Source of the DNA: Hinthialibacter sp964556895
GTDB lineage: Bacteria > Hinthialibacterota > Hinthialibacteria > Hinthialibacterales > Hinthialibacteraceae
DNA length: 7,684 nt
Assembly: GCA_964556895.1 (NCBI GenBank)
Contig: CAZKYC010000135.1
Coordinates: 1-7,684 of the forward strand
Direction of reading: 5' to 3'
Shown here piece by piece: positions 5,731-7,684 of this stretch. Both the position numbers and the translations under genes were made by a program. The notes beneath the pieces were generated by a model that saw only the letters and a list, made by a program, of their open reading frames with translations, was not told the origin of the DNA and made no database searches. Positions within the stretch are counted from its first letter, which is position 1, and every line of letters starts with the position of its first letter.

Positions 5731-5798
5731 TTTATAAAAAATATAATTTATAAAATCGACAAATAATCTTGACATCTATTCGACCGCTTCGGTATAAT
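5731..5798 (+). promoter_or_regulatory. Strong consensus sigma-70 promoter with AT-rich upstream segment
   Basis: TTGACA (5769-5774) and TATAAT (5793-5798) are both perfect consensus hexamers, separated by 18 bases. Immediately upstream, 5731-5768 is almost entirely A and T, as in UP elements bound by the RNA polymerase alpha subunit. The spacer contains a small dyad, ACCG-CTT-CGGT (5783-5793), that runs into the -10. Transcription would start near 5805, about 55 bases before the ATG at 5860. The gene downstream is the 561-residue unknown protein. Confidence 0.88.
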
Positions 5799-5859
5799 CT
5801 TCATAATACGACTCGTTTTATCGGGTTTTATTACAACTTCTCTAATCAGGGTATAACGG

Positions 5860-7545
5860 ATGAACACAAAAACCAAAGGGGAAACAATAACCTATCCTCT
5901 TACATTTCAAACAGATACAGAAAAATGGAGCCACCTGGCTGATTATTTTCATGGTCTGCTTGCTCAATTGGTGAAAAAATCCGTACAACAATACAAAGAT
6001 TCTCACCAAGCGGTTGAGACCACTTTGGCCAAAAACCCGCTTACGCTACACCAGCCCATCGTTGATGACGAAGACGCAAAATCGGTTCTTGATGTGGCCT
6101 TTGAAGCCGAAGAAGCGCTGATTTTGGATGAACCCGAGCGCGAAGAAACCTACCGCCGCCTTGGCCGCCATCTGAGAGAACACCTGACTGACAGGTTGCT
6201 GCAGGATCATTTAAATTTCATGGATGAAATTTTTGCCGACAAAGAAAATGGCGCACAGCGCCTAGCCGGGATGCTTTGCGTCAACGACAAATTTGAGACG
6301 CCGAAGTCACTAACGCGATTTTTGAAGAAGATTCAGATTTACCGTGATGTCGAATCATTCATTCATACCGCAGAACTCACCCTCTCAAGCATCAAAATCC
6401 GCGCGCGGTCAACCGCGCGCGTCAAGAAGGGCAACCTGTGGCCCACCGAACGGCGTGAAAAATACGCCTTTTTAGAATCACTCGCGGATGGCGGAAACAC
6501 CTGCCCGCCGTTTACTGAGGCTGACTTGGAGTTTCTCGTCAGCCAGTCAAGCTTGGATATGCTCAAAAAGAAAACCGACCTGTTGATGACTGAGCTCGGT
6601 TTCATTGAGCCAAACCGTCTCAAGGCGAATTACTCACGGTTGCGCGACCACCTTCACCGCAACAAGGCGCGTAAGTCTGACCATCACCTGCGCCGCGAGC
6701 TGCTCAGCAAGATGGGCGCGACTCCTGACCAGATTGATTACATCTCCGCCCGGGCGACTTATCAGACAATGAAAAACCTGCTGCGCCTGGCGAAAGGCAA
6801 CCTGGCGATCTCTGACCTGATGGGTGGTAAGCGCACCATTCGTAAATTGCTGCGCCGCCGCGGCCAGGCCAAAAGCCAAGCCGAAATCGCCATCACACGC
6901 CATCTGATCAAAGTAGAAGGCATCGACCGGCGTATCGCCGAGGCCTATGCGCGAACGCGTAAGAACCATTCGCTTGAACATCTGGTTCGAACCATTAACT
7001 TTTTAAAAGACAACTACAAGCGCTTTTACCGGGCGCATTGGGGCTTTCGGATCAAAGACAGCGTGTTGCGCCGCGCGTTAGAATTAGGCCTGTCACGGCA
7101 AAAGTTGAGCAAACGCTCACTGGCGACCAAAGACTTTCTCAACGATTTGCGCCGCGCGCTTGCTCTCGAAGAAGCGTTGGTGGTAAAAGAGAAAGATAAA
7201 CTGTCCGCTAAAGACCGGCGGGTAGCGCTTGAGCCGTTAAAGGAAGTGTTGGACTACGAAACCGACACCGATACACGCAAACAGCTGTTCTTTATCTATG
7301 AACAGTTTTGTGACGTGGGGTTGTGTATCCCCAAAGACAAACTCAAGCAGTCATGCATGAAGAACAGCAAGTTGTTTCCCACTCAGCGTAAGGTTCAAGA
7401 CGCGCTTGAGATTCTTAACGGCGCCTACCGGGCGATTGGCCAGCATGGCGAGACGCTGTGCGTGTTGCCTGACTACATCAATTTGCCCGAGAAAAAGGCG
7501 ACTCATGTCTACCCGTCCAGTTCCCGCGTCGCCCAGCGGGCGTAA
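5860..7545 (+). CDS. Large basic, helical protein of unknown function (561 residues)
   Basis: I do not recognise this protein. It has no signal peptide, membrane segment, zinc-finger cysteine pairs, Walker motif or nuclease signature that I can see, so it is probably cytoplasmic. The chain is rich in Leu, Lys, Arg and Glu and looks almost wholly helical. An acidic stretch lies at about 68-97 (VDDEDAKSV, DEPEREETY), and strongly basic stretches lie at 180-199 (IRARSTARVKKGN) and 322-337 (GGKRTIRKLLRRRGQA), suggesting contact with nucleic acid. Between about 233 and 440 a degenerate repeat recurs with the form L-x-x-x-G followed by two helices, with glycines at 247, 286, 354 and 410. Start ATG 5860 has a weak SD site, AGGG (5848-5851), eight bases upstream, and a perfect-consensus promoter lies 55 bases before it. 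The gene stands alone and ends in a repeat-rich tail. Long uninterrupted frame, promoter and consistent composition make it a real gene; its role is open. Confidence 0.85.
   Translation: MNTKTKGETITYPLTFQTDTEKWSHLADYFHGLLAQLVKKSVQQYKDSHQAVETTLAKNPLTLHQPIVDDEDAKSVLDVAFEAEEALILDEPEREETYRRLGRHLREHLTDRLLQDHLNFMDEIFADKENGAQRLAGMLCVNDKFETPKSLTRFLKKIQIYRDVESFIHTAELTLSSIKIRARSTARVKKGNLWPTERREKYAFLESLADGGNTCPPFTEADLEFLVSQSSLDMLKKKTDLLMTELGFIEPNRLKANYSRLRDHLHRNKARKSDHHLRRELLSKMGATPDQIDYISARATYQTMKNLLRLAKGNLAISDLMGGKRTIRKLLRRRGQAKSQAEIAITRHLIKVEGIDRRIAEAYARTRKNHSLEHLVRTINFLKDNYKRFYRAHWGFRIKDSVLRRALELGLSRQKLSKRSLATKDFLNDLRRALALEEALVVKEKDKLSAKDRRVALEPLKEVLDYETDTDTRKQLFFIYEQFCDVGLCIPKDKLKQSCMKNSKLFPTQRKVQDALEILNGAYRAIGQHGETLCVLPDYINLPEKKATHVYPSSSRVAQRA
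6400..6421. repeat. Very stable CG-rich hairpin inside the 561-residue gene
   Basis: CGCGCGCGGT (6400-6409) and ACCGCGCGCG (6412-6421) are perfect 10-bp arms around a 2-base centre (CA); a 4-base loop with 9-bp arms is sterically more likely. It encodes part of residues 181-188 (RARSTARV). Alternating CG over eight bases on each side is also a Z-DNA-prone sequence. It is in frame and does not interrupt the gene. Confidence 0.6.
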
Positions 7546-7575
7546 CACGACTCTTTGAAAATAGATTGATAGTTG

Positions 7576-7657
7576 CATGGTGGGCTATTCGCCATGGCTT
7601 TGATTGAGAGAAAATCGCTATATGTTCGTTGGCGGGTATCGCTTCGCTCAACCCACC
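7576..7657. repeat. Composite intergenic palindromic repeat downstream of the 561-residue gene
   Basis: Two hairpins lie side by side. The first pairs CATGGTGG (7576-7583) with TTCGCCATG (7588-7596). The second pairs GGCGGGT (7631-7637) with ACCCACC (7651-7657), 6 of 7 pairs, around a loop containing GCTTCGC, whose complement GCGAAGC is the very stable DNA mini-hairpin. In addition GGTGGG (7579-7584) can pair with CCCACC (7652-7657), enclosing the whole 79-base segment. The form is typical of REP-like intergenic repeats. No T-run follows, so it is not a standard terminator, though it could protect or end the upstream mRNA. Confidence 0.55.
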
Positions 7658-7684
7658 CTACTTGGCTGATTCTGATGAAAGAAC

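Noticed and set aside
1..7684. CRISPR array, tRNA, rRNA, transposase or toxin-antitoxin pair
   Set aside because: No regularly spaced repeats, no tRNA-like cloverleaf or rRNA sequence noticed, and no transposase or toxin-like protein among the supported genes.

Overview
The window looks like ordinary chromosomal DNA, with roughly balanced base composition, from an uncultured Gram-negative-type bacterium. Evidence for this is a DprA protein, a type IV pilin/pseudopilin with a class III leader, two proteins with Sec signal peptides, Shine-Dalgarno (SD) sites of the GGAGG type and sigma-70-like promoters. The pilin style (short GspG-like protein ending in YDP-x-x-G motifs) and the exported FG-GAP/VCBS protein are reminiscent of Planctomycetes, Sumerlaeota, Hydrogenedentes and similar candidate phyla. 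That placement is an impression and cannot be settled from this sequence.

Layout from left to right: (1) the 5' part of an exported protein gene on the minus strand, cut by the window edge (1-424); (2) dprA on the minus strand (608-1891); (3) about 600 bases without a gene (1892-2500), holding nested inverted repeats and a minus-strand terminator-like hairpin; (4) a single-domain cyclic-nucleotide-binding-fold protein on the plus strand (2501-2950); (5) a pilin-like gene on the minus strand (3061-3636), divergent from (6) a secreted seven-motif FG-GAP/VCBS protein on the plus strand (3833-5155); (7) a STAS-domain anti-sigma-factor antagonist-like protein on the minus strand (5168-5506), convergent with (6); (8) a 353-base divergent promoter region with a perfect-consensus sigma-70 promoter facing right; (9) a 561-residue, basic, apparently all-helical protein of unknown function (5860-7545); (10) a tail of intergenic hairpin repeats (7576-7657).

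Every gene appears to be its own transcription unit: neighbours are divergent, convergent or separated by long gaps, so no operon can be read here. The genes cover DNA uptake/recombination (dprA), small-molecule or stress signalling (the CNB and STAS proteins) and the cell surface (pilin, VCBS protein, truncated exported protein). No shared pathway is evident. I do not see a clear new defence or mobile system. The most novel items are the orphan 561-residue protein with its strong promoter and the nested inverted repeats upstream of dprA, which could be a small non-autonomous element or a structured leader.
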